From: Muricea muricata
Lineage: Eukaryota; Cnidaria; Anthozoa; Malacalcyonacea; Plexauridae
DNA: 64,000 bases
Reading direction: 5' to 3'
Assembly: GCA_963855995.1 (NCBI GenBank)
Contig: OY979717.1
Location: 8,233,290-8,297,289, forward strand
Below, in pieces: positions 34,819 to 53,818 of this stretch. Each line of letters begins with the position of its first letter. Within the stretch, counting starts at the first letter, position 1. The notes beneath the pieces are model-generated. The model ran no database searches. It saw only the letters and a list, made by a program, of their open reading frames with translations, and was not told the origin of the DNA. Both the position numbers and the translations under genes were made by a program.

Positions 34819-36492
34819 ATGGCTCAGGGTGGTGCAGTACAGCTACAGCAACCAGCTTCGAACGAATATGCAAATTTATTGAATGGAGGACAAGGTCGTG
34901 TTTCAACTGAACAACCTGTACCTCAACGTGCATGGTATCTCGGTCTACTGGCAACCCTTTGTACACACTGTGATTATATTCGTGATTTATGTGGAGGTCG
35001 ATGGTGTGCATTATCTGGCGGCAAACTAGAAGCGTTTCTTTGTTGTCTGTGTCTGCCTTTTACTGTAATTATACAAGCAGTAAACGAACAACCCGCTTAT
35101 CTTAGACAATCTGGTATTGTATATCTGTACCTATTTCTCAGTATAACAGTAGTTGTCAATTTAGTTGTTCCGCTAAGGGAAATCGACGCTCCAGTTGCTG
35201 AGAATATACAACAATATTTCGTGCTTGGATGTATAGTTTTAGCGATAGTGGCGATGCTGTATTTGTGGTTATTCACCCGCGAAACGCTTACATATCACGA
35301 TTGGAATGTACGTGCAGGTTACCCACCAGAAGCTTTGATGCGTGTCTTTTATCAAGGCGGCCTATATCTTTTTGGATTCCTTAGTTTTGGTTACAGTTTA
35401 AGCATTGCGATGGACCGTATAAGTTGCGATGAAAAAGTAGTTCCCACAGTAAACATTATGAAAGCGTTGTACATTGTAGTGCAGACAGTATTCCTAAACA
35501 AATTCTATAAAGGTAGAATTCCAGACGACACAAGGTGGATACAAATTGTCCTTGCTCATCTTTTAGGAACTAATGTAGCATTGTGGTTTTGGACACTGTG
35601 TTCTGAAGAAATGGGCGAATCAACTGAATGTATTAGCCATCCCATCCCTCTTATTAGAAATACTGCGAAAATTTTTTCGCCACTTTTCGTGGAATATTTA
35701 TTGATCGCAGCCAGTTTGTTTTACCAAATATGGAAAGATTTGCTACCTGCTCAAGCTGTCGCGGGTCAACGGCTCGAGGTAGGTCGCGGCTTAGACAGAG
35801 TAGGAGCGGTCAGATCTCGCAACTCGGGAATTGGTATCGTTCTAGGCTGCAGTTTTGGTGTTATGTTTTTAGTCGTCGTTATTGCTTCAGCCGCCACGGG
35901 CGAGACACATCAAATCTATTATGTTGCATATTCAGGGGGCATTATAACACTCTACCTTATGCAGATTTTTGCATGTTACATTATTTTGCTTTCTGCACAG
36001 TCGTTAGCCTGGGATAGGCAAAGAAATTCACTAGACCACGATGATGCATTGCTGTACATATCCCTTTTCGGTAACCTGTTATGGGAAGGATTTCATCTGT
36101 ACAGCTTGGTGTTAATTGAGTTTGATTCTGAAACTGACTCACTCTCTCATTCAAACGTTCGTCACATACACATCGCCGCAGATACACTTGGTATGCTTCA
36201 ATTTTTATTTCAAACAACCACATTAATAAATCTACGCCGACATCAGCCGACAAGAGGTCAAACAACAACGTGGATCAGCCAATGTGCTTTATTCCTGTTA
36301 ACCACTAACTTTGTTTTGTGGATTCTAGATTCATTCTTTATCCAAATTATTATTAAGAATCCGGGCGAGAATCCGACGTCGATTCAAAGAAGTTTGGAAC
36401 CTATGGGATATATTCTTCATCCATTAAGTATTTTTTTTCGGTTTCATTCGGCTGTTTATTGTCTCATATCCTGGTCTATTTTCAAGACTTGA
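34819..36492 (+). CDS. Otopetrin-like proton channel 3, intronless
   Basis: A single exon; the start is the ATG at 34819 (MAQGGAVQL), giving 557 aa. The family blocks seen in its neighbours are present: YLFGFLSFGYS, VLAHLLGTNVALWFW, PLFVEYLLIAASLFYQIW and HPLSIFFRFHSAVYC. It has the same 12-TM layout and probable proton-channel role. Compared with otopetrins 1 and 2, the hydrophilic linker at ~315-335 is shorter and lacks the HCxTCxC cysteine cluster. The N-terminal ~40 residues differ from otopetrin 2. The middle is almost identical to otopetrin 2 at DNA level, including silent sites. AATAAA lies near 36733. It is tandem with otopetrin 2. Confidence 0.87.
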   Translation: MAQGGAVQLQQPASNEYANLLNGGQGRVSTEQPVPQRAWYLGLLATLCTHCDYIRDLCGGRWCALSGGKLEAFLCCLCLPFTVIIQAVNEQPAYLRQSGIVYLYLFLSITVVVNLVVPLREIDAPVAENIQQYFVLGCIVLAIVAMLYLWLFTRETLTYHDWNVRAGYPPEALMRVFYQGGLYLFGFLSFGYSLSIAMDRISCDEKVVPTVNIMKALYIVVQTVFLNKFYKGRIPDDTRWIQIVLAHLLGTNVALWFWTLCSEEMGESTECISHPIPLIRNTAKIFSPLFVEYLLIAASLFYQIWKDLLPAQAVAGQRLEVGRGLDRVGAVRSRNSGIGIVLGCSFGVMFLVVVIASAATGETHQIYYVAYSGGIITLYLMQIFACYIILLSAQSLAWDRQRNSLDHDDALLYISLFGNLLWEGFHLYSLVLIEFDSETDSLSHSNVRHIHIAADTLGMLQFLFQTTTLINLRRHQPTRGQTTTWISQCALFLLTTNFVLWILDSFFIQIIIKNPGENPTSIQRSLEPMGYILHPLSIFFRFHSAVYCLISWSIFKT

Positions 36493-37766
36493 ACGAGACA
36501 AGGTTCGATGAAGGATACACGTTTGATTATAAATTTTATCTTGGGTATATAGCAAAAATGTAGAGGCAGTAGATATACATAAATTGTTTTTTGTATATTG
36601 CCTTGTCACTGTTTTTGTTCAATTACAGTATCGAAGCAGTAACATTTCATGCTTTAGTAATTGTTCTTTAGTTTCATCAAGCCATATTGGGGACATGTTA
36701 GTTATAGTTATGTATGATACATTAAAAGAAAAATAAAACTCACTCGTTTTGATTGAGTATTATATCCCTTATTCGACAAGAAATACGAGATACATGCAGG
36801 GGAGTACCGAAACAAAACTTGCAACGAGTGTTCCTCTTTAATTTAGGGTGGGTGGACAAAAAATATGCCTTTCCGCTTCCTTTTTTTCCCGTCCACCCTA
36901 TAAATTCAAGAGGCAAACTTGGCAGAAATCTCTCTCGAGACCAATCTTTGGGGATGTTAGCCTAAAGACCTCGATGTACCACAGTACTGACAATATCAAT
37001 TCTGTTGCTAAATTTGATGAATCCCAGCCTTAGGCATGGAATTTCATTTTACCACCAACAATAGACTACTCCCAGCTCCAATTTTACTCCTTCAGGAGCT
37101 ACTCATTAAGGCGACACTAACAATGGTGATCAAACAGAGGATATCAGCATATGATCAGGTAAGAAGAGTAAGTTAAACATCAAAATACGGTCACTTTTTT
37201 CTGCATTAATTTCCTAATTCAGCAATTTCTACTACCAAATATGATACCACGGGGATCATTTAACTTGCTCAAGGGCCCTCGCTCAAAACTTCATGTTTCT
37301 TTTTGTATATCGTTTATGTGATTAATAAGTTGTACTGGGCACATCTATGACCACCTAAGACATTAATTTTGTGGTGGTATTACGACTCAGTCGACTCTAT
37401 TTCAAACCAGAATGATCTTTAACCAAAATCATTAAAAAAAACTTGCACAATTTAGACAAAGCTTTGCAACATAGTTTATTCATTTATTTATAAATTGTAC
37501 GGTACATATTGACAAACAGCAATATGTCTTTGTGTCGAGACAGAATTATGCATACGTGAATGTATGTTCATTATAAAGCTGTCAAGCATTTTACATAAAG
37601 CTAGTGAATACCAAATAATACTGGAATAAACTGCATTCTTATTTTCATATCAAATCATCCGAGCATGGCTGAAATAATAAATTGAATTTTAGAAAGTTCT
37701 AAATGTTTTGACACAGTAAATTGATGCAACCACAGATGAAGTTATTTTTACATAACAATCATCTAG
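36493..37766. other. Intergenic region, otopetrin 3 to RXYLT1
   Basis: AT-rich sequence with no recognisable gene. One small hairpin lies at about 36844-36904 (TTAGGGTGGGTGGAC against GTCCACCCTA). The distal part (about 37440-37766) is presumably the RXYLT1 3' UTR, as it directly follows the stop on the minus strand. Confidence 0.5.
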
Positions 37767-38951
37767 TTATTCTAAAGCACTAAAAAAGCTCCTCTTTATT
37801 TGGGCAACAAAAGATTGTTGTAGCTTCCTCTTGAATTTCCAATACCAATGCAATAACTTCTCTCTCCTATGAATTTTCTGTTCTAATGTCAACAGCTCTT
37901 CTTTCTCCAAAATGTCTGGCAACTCTGTCCAAGATTTCAGGTAAATAAATGGAGCATTGTAAAATTTTAGAAGCTTTAAAGGTGTATTTGAACAGTTTCC
38001 TGTCGTTTGGACATCCTCAACTACTGGCACAGAACCATATGAACATGCTTCATATAAACGGTAACATTCTGTGTTTATACCAACTGGACTTAATGTTAAA
38101 TCACTATGCAATAAAGCCTGATAATATTCATTTGCAGTTTCTTTGCTCTCATTTGGTTGCCATGTTTCGCGAAGTCTTAAATAACAAACAGTGTATAGTT
38201 TATGTTCATAAAATACCTTTTGCAATGTTTCTCGGGAGGAGTTTGGGTACTTGGTACCAAGAAAATTACACATGTATTGCCGTTGGTTTGAAATGTCGTT
38301 TTTAGTAAGAATAACTTTTGGGAAATTTCTGTATGTAGCTACCCCTAAAGGCCACTGGAATATTGTGTTGCTTTCAGTGGGAATATCATATACAATATAA
38401 GCAATATCAACCAATCCACCTTGTTTTACCATATATGGTAATAACCAATTATTGTTACATTGTTCATTGCCCAATAGCAACACAGCAACTTTCTTTAAAT
38501 TGGGAAGCATTTGGAGAGACTTTAGCCACATCTCAGCAAACTTGATTTTTTCTCGAACTCTACCATTCAATATTAGAACAACATTTTGGGAATATTTTGG
38601 TACAGTCTGAGGAATAATTCCAGGCCCAGTTCTGAAACTAAATTTAATACTGTCAATTATTTTTTCACCCGACCTGACAAGTTCTCCTTTATTCTTTAAA
38701 TGTCCTTCCATAATATGTTCCCAAAAATATAACCCAATAGCAGCCTTCCCCCATACTTCAACCTTGTATATTTTTGTAGATTGGGTCATTAAAACGTTCT
38801 GCTCTGGCTTTTTTTGTTTTTCATTCGTACTCTCAAGCAGGCTATAGGCGGAATAAAGCGTTATTATTATGTATACGGCAAATATAAAAAAGCCAAACGA
38901 AATAAAAATCGACCTTTTTCGTTGCTTGCGACCGCCATATTGGAAAGTCAT
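37767..38951 (-). CDS. RXYLT1: RXYLT1 (TMEM5), ribitol-5-phosphate xylosyltransferase 1
   Basis: A complete intronless 394-aa type II Golgi protein. Orthologues transfer xylose from UDP-Xyl to ribitol-5-phosphate in the alpha-dystroglycan O-mannosyl glycan (the core M3 / matriglycan pathway). Residues 1-12 are basic and cytosolic; ~13-35 form the TM signal anchor (SIFISFGFFIFAVYIIITLY); a stem and luminal exostosin-like GT domain follow. Strong matches to human TMEM5 recalled from memory are VEVWGKAAIGLY.WEH, NVVLILNGR, LLGNEQCNN.W, FQWPLGVATYRNFP, CNFLGTKYPNSSR, LLHSDLTLSPVG and NTECYRLYEACSYGSVPVVE. Human RXYLT1 is 443 aa, so this is somewhat shorter, mainly at the N-terminus and C-terminus. 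It is divergent from MED8 with only ~160 bp between proposed start codons. Confidence 0.95.
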   Translation of the reverse strand: MTFQYGGRKQRKRSIFISFGFFIFAVYIIITLYSAYSLLESTNEKQKKPEQNVLMTQSTKIYKVEVWGKAAIGLYFWEHIMEGHLKNKGELVRSGEKIIDSIKFSFRTGPGIIPQTVPKYSQNVVLILNGRVREKIKFAEMWLKSLQMLPNLKKVAVLLLGNEQCNNNWLLPYMVKQGGLVDIAYIVYDIPTESNTIFQWPLGVATYRNFPKVILTKNDISNQRQYMCNFLGTKYPNSSRETLQKVFYEHKLYTVCYLRLRETWQPNESKETANEYYQALLHSDLTLSPVGINTECYRLYEACSYGSVPVVEDVQTTGNCSNTPLKLLKFYNAPFIYLKSWTELPDILEKEELLTLEQKIHRREKLLHWYWKFKRKLQQSFVAQIKRSFFSALE

Positions 38952-39112
38952 TTTTAGGGTTGGTGCGCATGCGTTTGAGGAAACCTGCTGACCAAATTGA
39001 AATTATTGAGATTAGAGTTTTTGGAGAAAATAGAAAAAAATGAGGTATAGAATGCTTTAGTACACGAGAGATAATAATTTATTGGAAAATACAACAAGTG
39101 ATTGAAGTAGCA
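38952..39112. promoter_or_regulatory. Putative compact bidirectional promoter, RXYLT1 / MED8
   Basis: These 161 bp separate the RXYLT1 ATG (minus) from the proposed MED8 ATG (plus). The stretch includes GGTGCGCATGCGT near 38961-38973, a CATGCG dyad of the NRF1-like GCGCATGCGT type common in housekeeping promoters. The call depends on the MED8 exon 1 assignment. Confidence 0.45.
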
Positions 39113-47185
<8,073 letters not shown>

Positions 47186-47659
47186 GTTACTCTTTTAGCA
47201 TTTTTGATCAATCCTTTAATGCCGTTGCTGTCGCGTACAAAGACTCCTTGCCGTCCTGCAATTGATTTTAAACTGCAGTCTCATGTTGGTATACATTTAT
47301 TTTTTACCGCTAAAATGCCAAGCGCAGGCTCCATAGCATAGTTATACTTAAATGTTAGTAGATAGTAATATATGTCCTAAAACTGAACATTAAGATTGAT
47401 TGCGATCAAAGATGCGCACATGGCATGTAATATCTCTGATAAAAATGCGACTCGTAGGTTGATACTGATGTGATTTGAGAACCAGACATACAACAGTGAT
47501 TTGATTTATGAATGAACCACAGAGATTTGACTTGTCCATAACAAGATATGTGTTCAGATTTAACCTATATGTACCTCTACTCTACATGTTTAGTAATACA
47601 TTTCATAGGTAAGGAAGTGACAAGATTTGCAGTTATATTTCGAAATTAATTGTTTGATA
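47186..47659. other. Convergent 3' flanks of MED8 and TRIM23
   Basis: The two genes end tail-to-tail 474 bp apart. No exon, RNA or repeat was recognised; the sequence presumably holds both 3' UTRs. Confidence 0.5.
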
Positions 47660-48761
47660 TTATGGAGCAAGTTCAGACATAAGTTGCGTTGCAAGCCAGT
47701 CCAGTCCCTCGCGAAGACCACGCCCACTATGTGCATCACAACCAATCAGAGTCCAGCTTCGACCACAGCATAATTTATGTAAACAAAGATGTTCTGTTAT
47801 TTGATCAAGATTTAACGCCGTTGGTAGATCCTGAAAATATAAGTGTATATATAAATGTGTAGTAGTAATAAATATTTGTGTTGATGTTTCCACAAATCAC
47901 CACAATGGGTGTGAAGTAATCCTGTATACCACAATAGATGTGAAATAAAGACCGTCAATTAAATAATGTATAAGCCAACCTGTTTGTTGGCATATACCAG
48001 TAATAGAGCATCACTTAGTCTCTTCTCAGTCATCAGTTTCACCAACTCAGTATGAGATTCCTCCATGCGTTCCTTGTTGTTGCTTTCCACCACAAATATT
48101 ATAGCTGAAAAATGGATCATTGAAGGTTATGCACACATTTTACAGTGGTGGTACCCTGACGCTGGGATTTCCTTGCTGGATGTAACCGATCCAGACGGTT
48201 TACCAAGTCTGGAGAAACCAAGTCTGACACCAGAAAACACAGAAATATTATAGGACGGGGTCTGTTAGGCTGTCCCATTGTCACCTTTCAGTACCTTGAA
48301 GTTCTTTCAAACGTTATATCGACTGTGGATGCTTTCGTGGCATGGTTGTATGATTGTATTGGTTCAAATTTCAGCTGCCTCATTTAAACGCTTTGGAAAT
48401 TGCAGGGAGCATTGGGGATATCATAGAATGTTTGCACTCATTATCCAGATATTAAAACAACAAAGAGCTTGGCGGGCATATTGGTGTTCCTTTCAAAAGA
48501 ATATATAATTTAAAATTCTTTTGTCCTGGTACACCAACATGGCAACCATGACGTCAGACGAGAATCTCTATACCAGGGTCTACAGTCTACATGGACGTGA
48601 GCCCACTGTGAACATTGATTTATTGTTGCTTATTTCGTTCTTAGTGCCTTTACCTTGTGTATTCAGATAATGTCTCCAGAGGGGTCGCAGTTTGTGTAAT
48701 CCACCAACATCCCAAATTGTAAACTTTAAATTCTTGTGTTCAATTGTTTCAACATTAAATC
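47660..48761 (-). CDS. TRIM23: TRIM23 (ARD1) 3' exons, ARF domain, 5' partial
   Basis: Three exons: 48761-48654, 48104-47980 and 47830-47660. GT-AG borders, consistent phases and a stop at 47660-47662. They encode [14 protein letters not shown], the G2/G3 region with WDVGG (Walker B / DxxG), ANKQD (G4, NKxD) and a C-terminus with [20 protein letters not shown] and EGLDWLA. The [10 protein letters not shown] and GCDA.SG.GL blocks are specific to the ARF domain of TRIM23 as I recall it, rather than to free ARFs. TRIM23 is a RING E3 ligase with a C-terminal GTPase domain, acting in autophagy and trafficking. The P-loop exon, B-boxes and RING were not found in the remaining 15 kb to the right, which is occupied by mobile DNA. 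The gene is therefore either continued beyond the window across a very long intron or broken. Confidence 0.88.
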
Positions 48762-49038
48762 CTGCAAAGTCACAGAAAGCTTACGTCTTCAAGTTACATT
48801 TACACAGAATCTCACAAAGTTTTTTAGGGATTACCTCTAAATTAAATAAACTCGTCACAAAACTCGTATTCACTAAATGCAGAATCTCGAAAAGCTTATT
48901 GAATCTAATATGCACTTGCAGTTATATCAGTTAAGTGATCCCGGTGTTTTACAGGATGCCAGTCATTGTCATATGATAAATATATCTTATTGAATGGTTT
49001 GACATATAATCCGGCCAAGTATTTTACGAGTTTCGAAC
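48762..49038. other. TRIM23 intron remnant plus truncated MITE
   Basis: The first ~200 bp show no exon. The segment at about 48963-49038 matches, inverted, the repeat at 32403-32545 (shared AATGGTTTGACAT and TTTTACGAGTTTCGAACG). It stops abruptly where the copied TRIM23 intron begins. Confidence 0.5.
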
Positions 49039-49144
49039 GTGTAGTAGTAATAAATATTTGTGTTGATGTTTCCACAAATCACCACAATGTGTGTGAAGTA
49101 ATCCTGTATACCACAATGGATGTGAAATAAAGACCGTCAATTAA
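49039..49144. repeat. Copy of TRIM23 intron, part 1 (part 2 at 58099-58120)
   Basis: It matches 47857-47962, with about two mismatches, in the same orientation. The match resumes after the 8.95-kb insertion at 58103-58120. The combined 124 bp equals 47857-47980, which is most of the 149-bp last TRIM23 intron plus one exon base. The copy therefore ends at the exon/intron border. Confidence 0.85.
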
Positions 49145-50469
49145 AGTGCCTATATCACTCATGGGATCTTTACGGATTTGGAAAGAGCCAAAAAAGTTAG
49201 TTAATAAGTTCTTCAACCTTTTTTGATTTAGTTCAATCGTTTCCGAGATATGGGGCACCAAACATGGCTTTTTTTGAAAAAAATTTCCGTGGTGCTTGGG
49301 GGACTGGGACTCAGGAACACGCACGAAAACAAACACTATAGATTATATTACATTTCACCACTATAACTTACTAAAATGAGAATTTTTGCATGAAAAATAA
49401 GTTTATTTAGCTCAAACTCGTTATCCAGTGTTGACAAAAGTTCCTGCGATTGCGCTGAATATAAAATCGAGTTTGAAACGTACAAAACGACTTCGAAATC
49501 AAATTTGAAAGTGAGTCTTCTTAGTGTTGTCGAGAATTGGTCGGGCATGAAAAAGTTGGTATTTGGAGCTTAGACTGACGAAGTATGGTTGAAGAATACG
49601 TTAAAAAGCTAGAAGAATAAAACAGGGATGTAAAGAAGTTATTTTTTAGATGAAATCGGCATAATTGTGTTAGTTCTTGGTAAGTGAAACGAATATTTTC
49701 TATTTGTAAATATCGTGTGACCTTCACATTATATTATGTGTGTATTTTAGATTCACGTTTTGTAGGTTTATATAAAAAACAATAAAATTTGATAGAGGCA
49801 TAACATGCAGGATTTGGTACTGTTTGTATAGTCTAAATTGAAAACCTGTGTTGGACAAACATATGCTTACATGTAAGTTGGTTGAAAGGAGTTGTAATTT
49901 TCGAGGTCTTAACTTAATGTTTTTTATAAACTTTGCACATATTTCTGTGAGGGACAAGTTACCACACTAGGCAATTACTATCAAAGTTCCTGTGTATTAT
50001 AGAAATGCAATAGTGCAACAGGTTAATGCACCTTGTCAGGGCAAAAAGCGTTTGTGAACTGGAACAGATCACTGGTTTGTCTCATGGAGGCAAGTAACAC
50101 ATCAAAGCACAGACTATAGGTTGTTATAGATATAGTCTTATCTATAATCTGTGATCAAAGTGTATGCTGGAATTCTTTGTAATTTTAGGTGCTTATACCA
50201 GTGGCATACATGTGATTCACCAGATCAGTTCATGGTTGTAAAAAAGGCAACATAATACCACTGTGCTCTTCTGTTTACCATGGTACCTGTATCTGCAGCG
50301 TTTAAAAGGACAGATGACTTCAAAGGATATGAATATTTGGAGGAGAATATAATTTTAATTAATGCATGCTTTATATATTGTCATTAGTTACTTGGATTTC
50401 TGTATCTCTGTATCAAAATAGCTGGCATCAATTCAGACAATCTCCCTTTATTATTAAAATTATCAAGTG

Positions 50470-50838
50470 TTAGGGGCCGATTACATGATCAGGTCTAGCT
50501 CGCTTTACTGGGCTAGCCCAACTAAGCGAGACAACTTTGGTATTGTAATTATATGGACTCATTTTATGTCCACATAAAAACTGTGTGGGTGCAATTTTTA
50601 GGTATTTTTCAGCCCAGTTTGCTAGAATGAAACAGTCAATTACATGGAAAGTTTCATCCCGGGAAACCGGGCTGGCCTGATTGCGACAAACGAGACATCA
50701 GAAAAGCAGGCTAACCTGGCTGCCATGTAATTAAAATTCCAAATATATATATAAGACTATTGCAGTATGTGGGCTGGCCCACCAGAACAGGTTAGCCTGG
50801 TAACGATGGCCAGCCCAGCCCATGTAATTGGCCCCTTA
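50470..50838. mobile_element. PIF/Harbinger-type MITE, 363 bp, TTA duplication
   Basis: The element at 50473-50835 starts GGGGCCGATTACATG and ends CATGTAATTGGCCCC. It is flanked by TTA at 50470-50472 and 50836-50838. A 3-bp TTA duplication and GGGGCC ends are typical of PIF/Harbinger. The interior has repeated GGGCTAGCCC-like and GGCTGGCC-like dyads. Confidence 0.82.
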
Positions 50839-51309
50839 GACTGAGGTGTTAGACAATATATTTGGACAGTATATAGCATATTTGGTGGCAGCACTTCCCT
50901 TGACAAGTAAAATTGCCTGGCATTAGATAGAGCAAAAAGTTCCAGAAGACATGGCCACGTGTTTTGAAAATAATATTCATGTACACCAGTGTTAAAACAA
51001 TCTTTATTTTTTGTCAGTTACACTTAATGCATTTGTAATACTAGTTAATACATATAAAATAACAAACAAAGATAGTCAATGTGTATCAGAACACTAGAAT
51101 AACATAGTTAACATGATTTTGTGACCCTTGATTGGTATTTTTCCAGCAAGTACATTAACCTATTCTTTCAGTATCCTCAGGATAAGGCAAAGCAAATTGA
51201 CCAAGCAAGGACTAAAATGTAAAAAAAACCTCATCTGAATTAGATTCAACTTATACTGAGGTCTATTAATAAGAATAGAATAATAATTAGGTCATTTTTT
51301 TCTATATTA

Positions 51310-51424
51310 GTCTGAGTGTGTATCCACACCAAACAGGCTAAAAGATTTGTCTGATCATGATGAGAATTGAACCCCCAACCTTTGATATACTAGTCCAATG
51401 GCTTGCCAACTAGCTACAAGGTCA
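51310..51424 (-). mobile_element. tRNA-derived SINE-like fragment
   Basis: Read on the minus strand, a Pol III A-box-like TAGCTAGTTGG is followed about 40 nt later by a B-box-like GGTTCAATTCT, in the spacing of a tRNA gene. The anticodon arm is degenerate and no clean cloverleaf forms. The following CTTTTAGCCTGTTTGGTGTGG is shared with a short stretch near 41478-41510, suggesting a dispersed family. Confidence 0.55.
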
Positions 51425-52805
51425 AGTAGGTGATATTTCAGAACAGAGCCCATCACTTACTCTAATCTTACAAAAGGGGAAATTCAGGCTACTATGTGTA
51501 GGAAAAATGTTTCATTTATAAACTACTTGATCAACAAGAACAGCTTTTAAATGAAGAAAGGTTATCCACAAAAATATTCATTCTGTTAACAAGGTCAGCT
51601 TGGTCAGTTGCTTACTGGTGCCCCAATTTTTGCTTGATAGAGAGAAGGAAATAAACAAATTCTGCCTGGTAAACAGGACCAGCCCCGCATGCAAACCAGG
51701 CTCTCATAAACAGCCACTAAATCGGGTGAATGCTGGCTTGGATCCTTGCAGACGTCATCATGACTCCAATCTGCACAAGTTTAGGTTGTTTGGCAAGGTT
51801 TGGACTGTTGGGCCTTTGCCATTAGTGGCAAACATTGACTATAAATTTAACCCAAGTGTCTATTGCAGCAATGAGCTAGTACAATCATTGGATCATGTAA
51901 TGTATTGTGATTTTCAGCAGTCTAACATAGAGTCTTTTATAATTTATATATCTCAACAGTTAAACCTGCAAAACATAATCACTTAAAGACACATCAAAAT
52001 TTATTCTTTTAATCCCAAAATATGGTATAAATTATAAACACAGCATGGCCGTCTCATTTACATATACTAGGAAATACTTCATTCACCTACCAAGAACACG
52101 ATATAATGTCCGTTTCATCTAAAAATTAATTTCTTTGTTATATTCTTCAAGCTTCCAAACGTATTCGTTGACCCATACTTGTCAATGTATGCTCTAAAAC
52201 ATGCCAACCTCATTTAGCTAGAAGACATTTGGAAAGGCTCCATCCACGAGGATAGGAAGGCTCTGACACTTTCAAATGGATTTTGAAGTCATTTTGTACG
52301 TTTGATCCTCGATTTTACATTTAGCTCAATCGCAGGAACTTTTGTCAGCACTGAAGAACGTTTTTGAGCTAAATAAACTTATTTTTCATGCAAAAATTCT
52401 CAATTTAGTAAGTTATAGTGGTGAAATGTAATATAATCTATAGTGTTTGTTTATGTTCGTGTTCCTGAGTCCCAGTCCCCCAAGCACCACGGAAATTTTT
52501 TGAAAAAGCCATGTTTGGCGCCCCATATCTCGGAAACTATTGAACTAAATCAAAAAAGGTTAAAGAACTTATTAACTAACTTTATTACATGAGTAAAGAG
52601 ATTTATTCATCGATATGGCTGTGCGTAATAATCGTTCCAAATTAGCAATAGCCAATCGGCATCAAGAACGATAAAATTTCACTCGGTGAAAAATCATCGT
52701 TCACGGCCTTTGATTGGACGAACGATGTTTTTTCACCAGTGAAAATTTATCGTTCAGTGTTCTGATTGGCTGACCCGAACGTGCAACACCTGCTCGCAGG
52801 GCATA

Positions 52806-53098
52806 TGACAAAACGTGGACTGGACTGGACTGACAAAAGGTGGACTGGACTCGATTAACAAAAGGTGGACTGGACTCGATTGACAAAAGGTGGACTGGAC
52901 TCGATTGACAAAAGGTGGACTGGACTCGATTGACAAAAGGTGGACTGGACTCGATTGACAAAAGGTGGACTGGACTCGATTGACAAAAGGTGGACTGGAC
53001 TCGATTGACAAAAGGTGGACTGGACTCGATTGACAAAAGGTGGACTGGACTCGATTGACAAAAGGTGGACTGGACTCGATTGACAAAAGGTGGACTGG
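52806..53098. repeat. 25-bp minisatellite, about 12 copies
   Basis: The unit is TGGACTGGACTCGATTG followed by ACAAAAGG. About 12 copies are nearly identical. The inverted arm at 57467-57590 has only about five copies. All three minus-strand frames stay open because 25 is not a multiple of 3 and the unit lacks stops; this is not evidence of coding. Confidence 0.95.
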
Positions 53099-53319
53099 TG
53101 ATGTCACCATATGTCACATCGTGAATTTTCCAAATTTTCCCGTTTTTTAGCGGGTTTTGCAGGCTAATATTTGTTTCGATGGTTGCAATTTGAATTTGCT
53201 TTCTTCTCATACCAAACATGCGAAAATATATCGAGAATTTGTGAAAATAAACTGCTTTTTCTTTGGACAATTTTGTCATCGATGTAATATTTAATATGGC
53301 TCGGTAATTGTACAATCGG

Positions 53320-53818
53320 AAGAGGTTTTAGCGAGAGTCCAGATGAATTTGTTGCCAATGTCAAAGATGAGTATGATCAGTCTATATCACTGCCTGATTT
53401 GAGAACAAACCTTCCAGCAATGAAAGAGAACAAGTGGTTTTCCTTGACGGGGACTTGAATGAGGTTAGCATCTCTTATTTTTATGCCTAGTTTCAGGGGT
53501 ATATTTTTTAGGTGATATTGATATACTGTTATTTGCCAACAATGTTTTAAATGAATCCAAATGAAAGAAATGTGACTTAGTATATAGTAAATATATGGTT
53601 GCCCTTTGAGGGTGAACGTTCAGACCATAACAATGAGTATGATGAAGAGTTTGATGAATTGCCAGGAGGTCTTGTAAGTTGTTATTTGAAGAGTTTTATA
53701 CAAATTCTATGCAAATCCTCTTTATCAGAGAAATGTAACATAATTTTCTGTCATGTAGCTCTCACCAGAGTCAACTACTGCAGATGATGAGCCCGGACCA
53801 AGCCGCCAAACGTATTGA
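53320..53818 (+). pseudogene. Captured exon-like fragment in left palindrome arm
   Basis: Conceptual pieces are RGFSESPDEFVANVKDEYD, then SLPDLRTNLPAMKENKW up to about 53455, and after a GT-AG-like gap PFEGERSDHNNEYDEEFDEL (about 53599-53672) with a GTAAGT donor. A last piece after TGTAG at about 53758 starts LSPESTTADDEPGPSRQT and ends at a stop before 53821. The inverted arm (56305-55680) carries the same pieces with small changes. The splice-like borders and amino-acid conservation suggest exons of a real gene captured by the element. The protein family was not recognised. Confidence 0.4.

Larger units (their letters stand above)
49190..52582. repeat. Internal inverted repeat with ~270-bp arms
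   Basis: Arms 49190-49463 and 52318-52582 are inverted copies (AGTTAGTTAATAAGTTCTT, ACTGGGACTCAGGAACACG and others), with several small indels. They bracket about 2.85 kb containing no recognised gene, a PIF-type MITE and a tRNA-like SINE. The repeat may be an older non-autonomous transposon nested in the composite, or subterminal repeats of it. Confidence 0.7.

Noticed and set aside
51600-51986. 128-aa open frame inside the composite element
   Set aside because: No domain recognised, cysteine pattern not conserved, no upstream signal; likely chance in an AT-poor patch.
52701-53315. 204-aa minus-strand frame with repeated SPPFVNRVQS units
   Set aside because: The frame is open only because the 25-bp minisatellite unit has no stop in that orientation; all three frames are open and there is no start context, domain or splice support.
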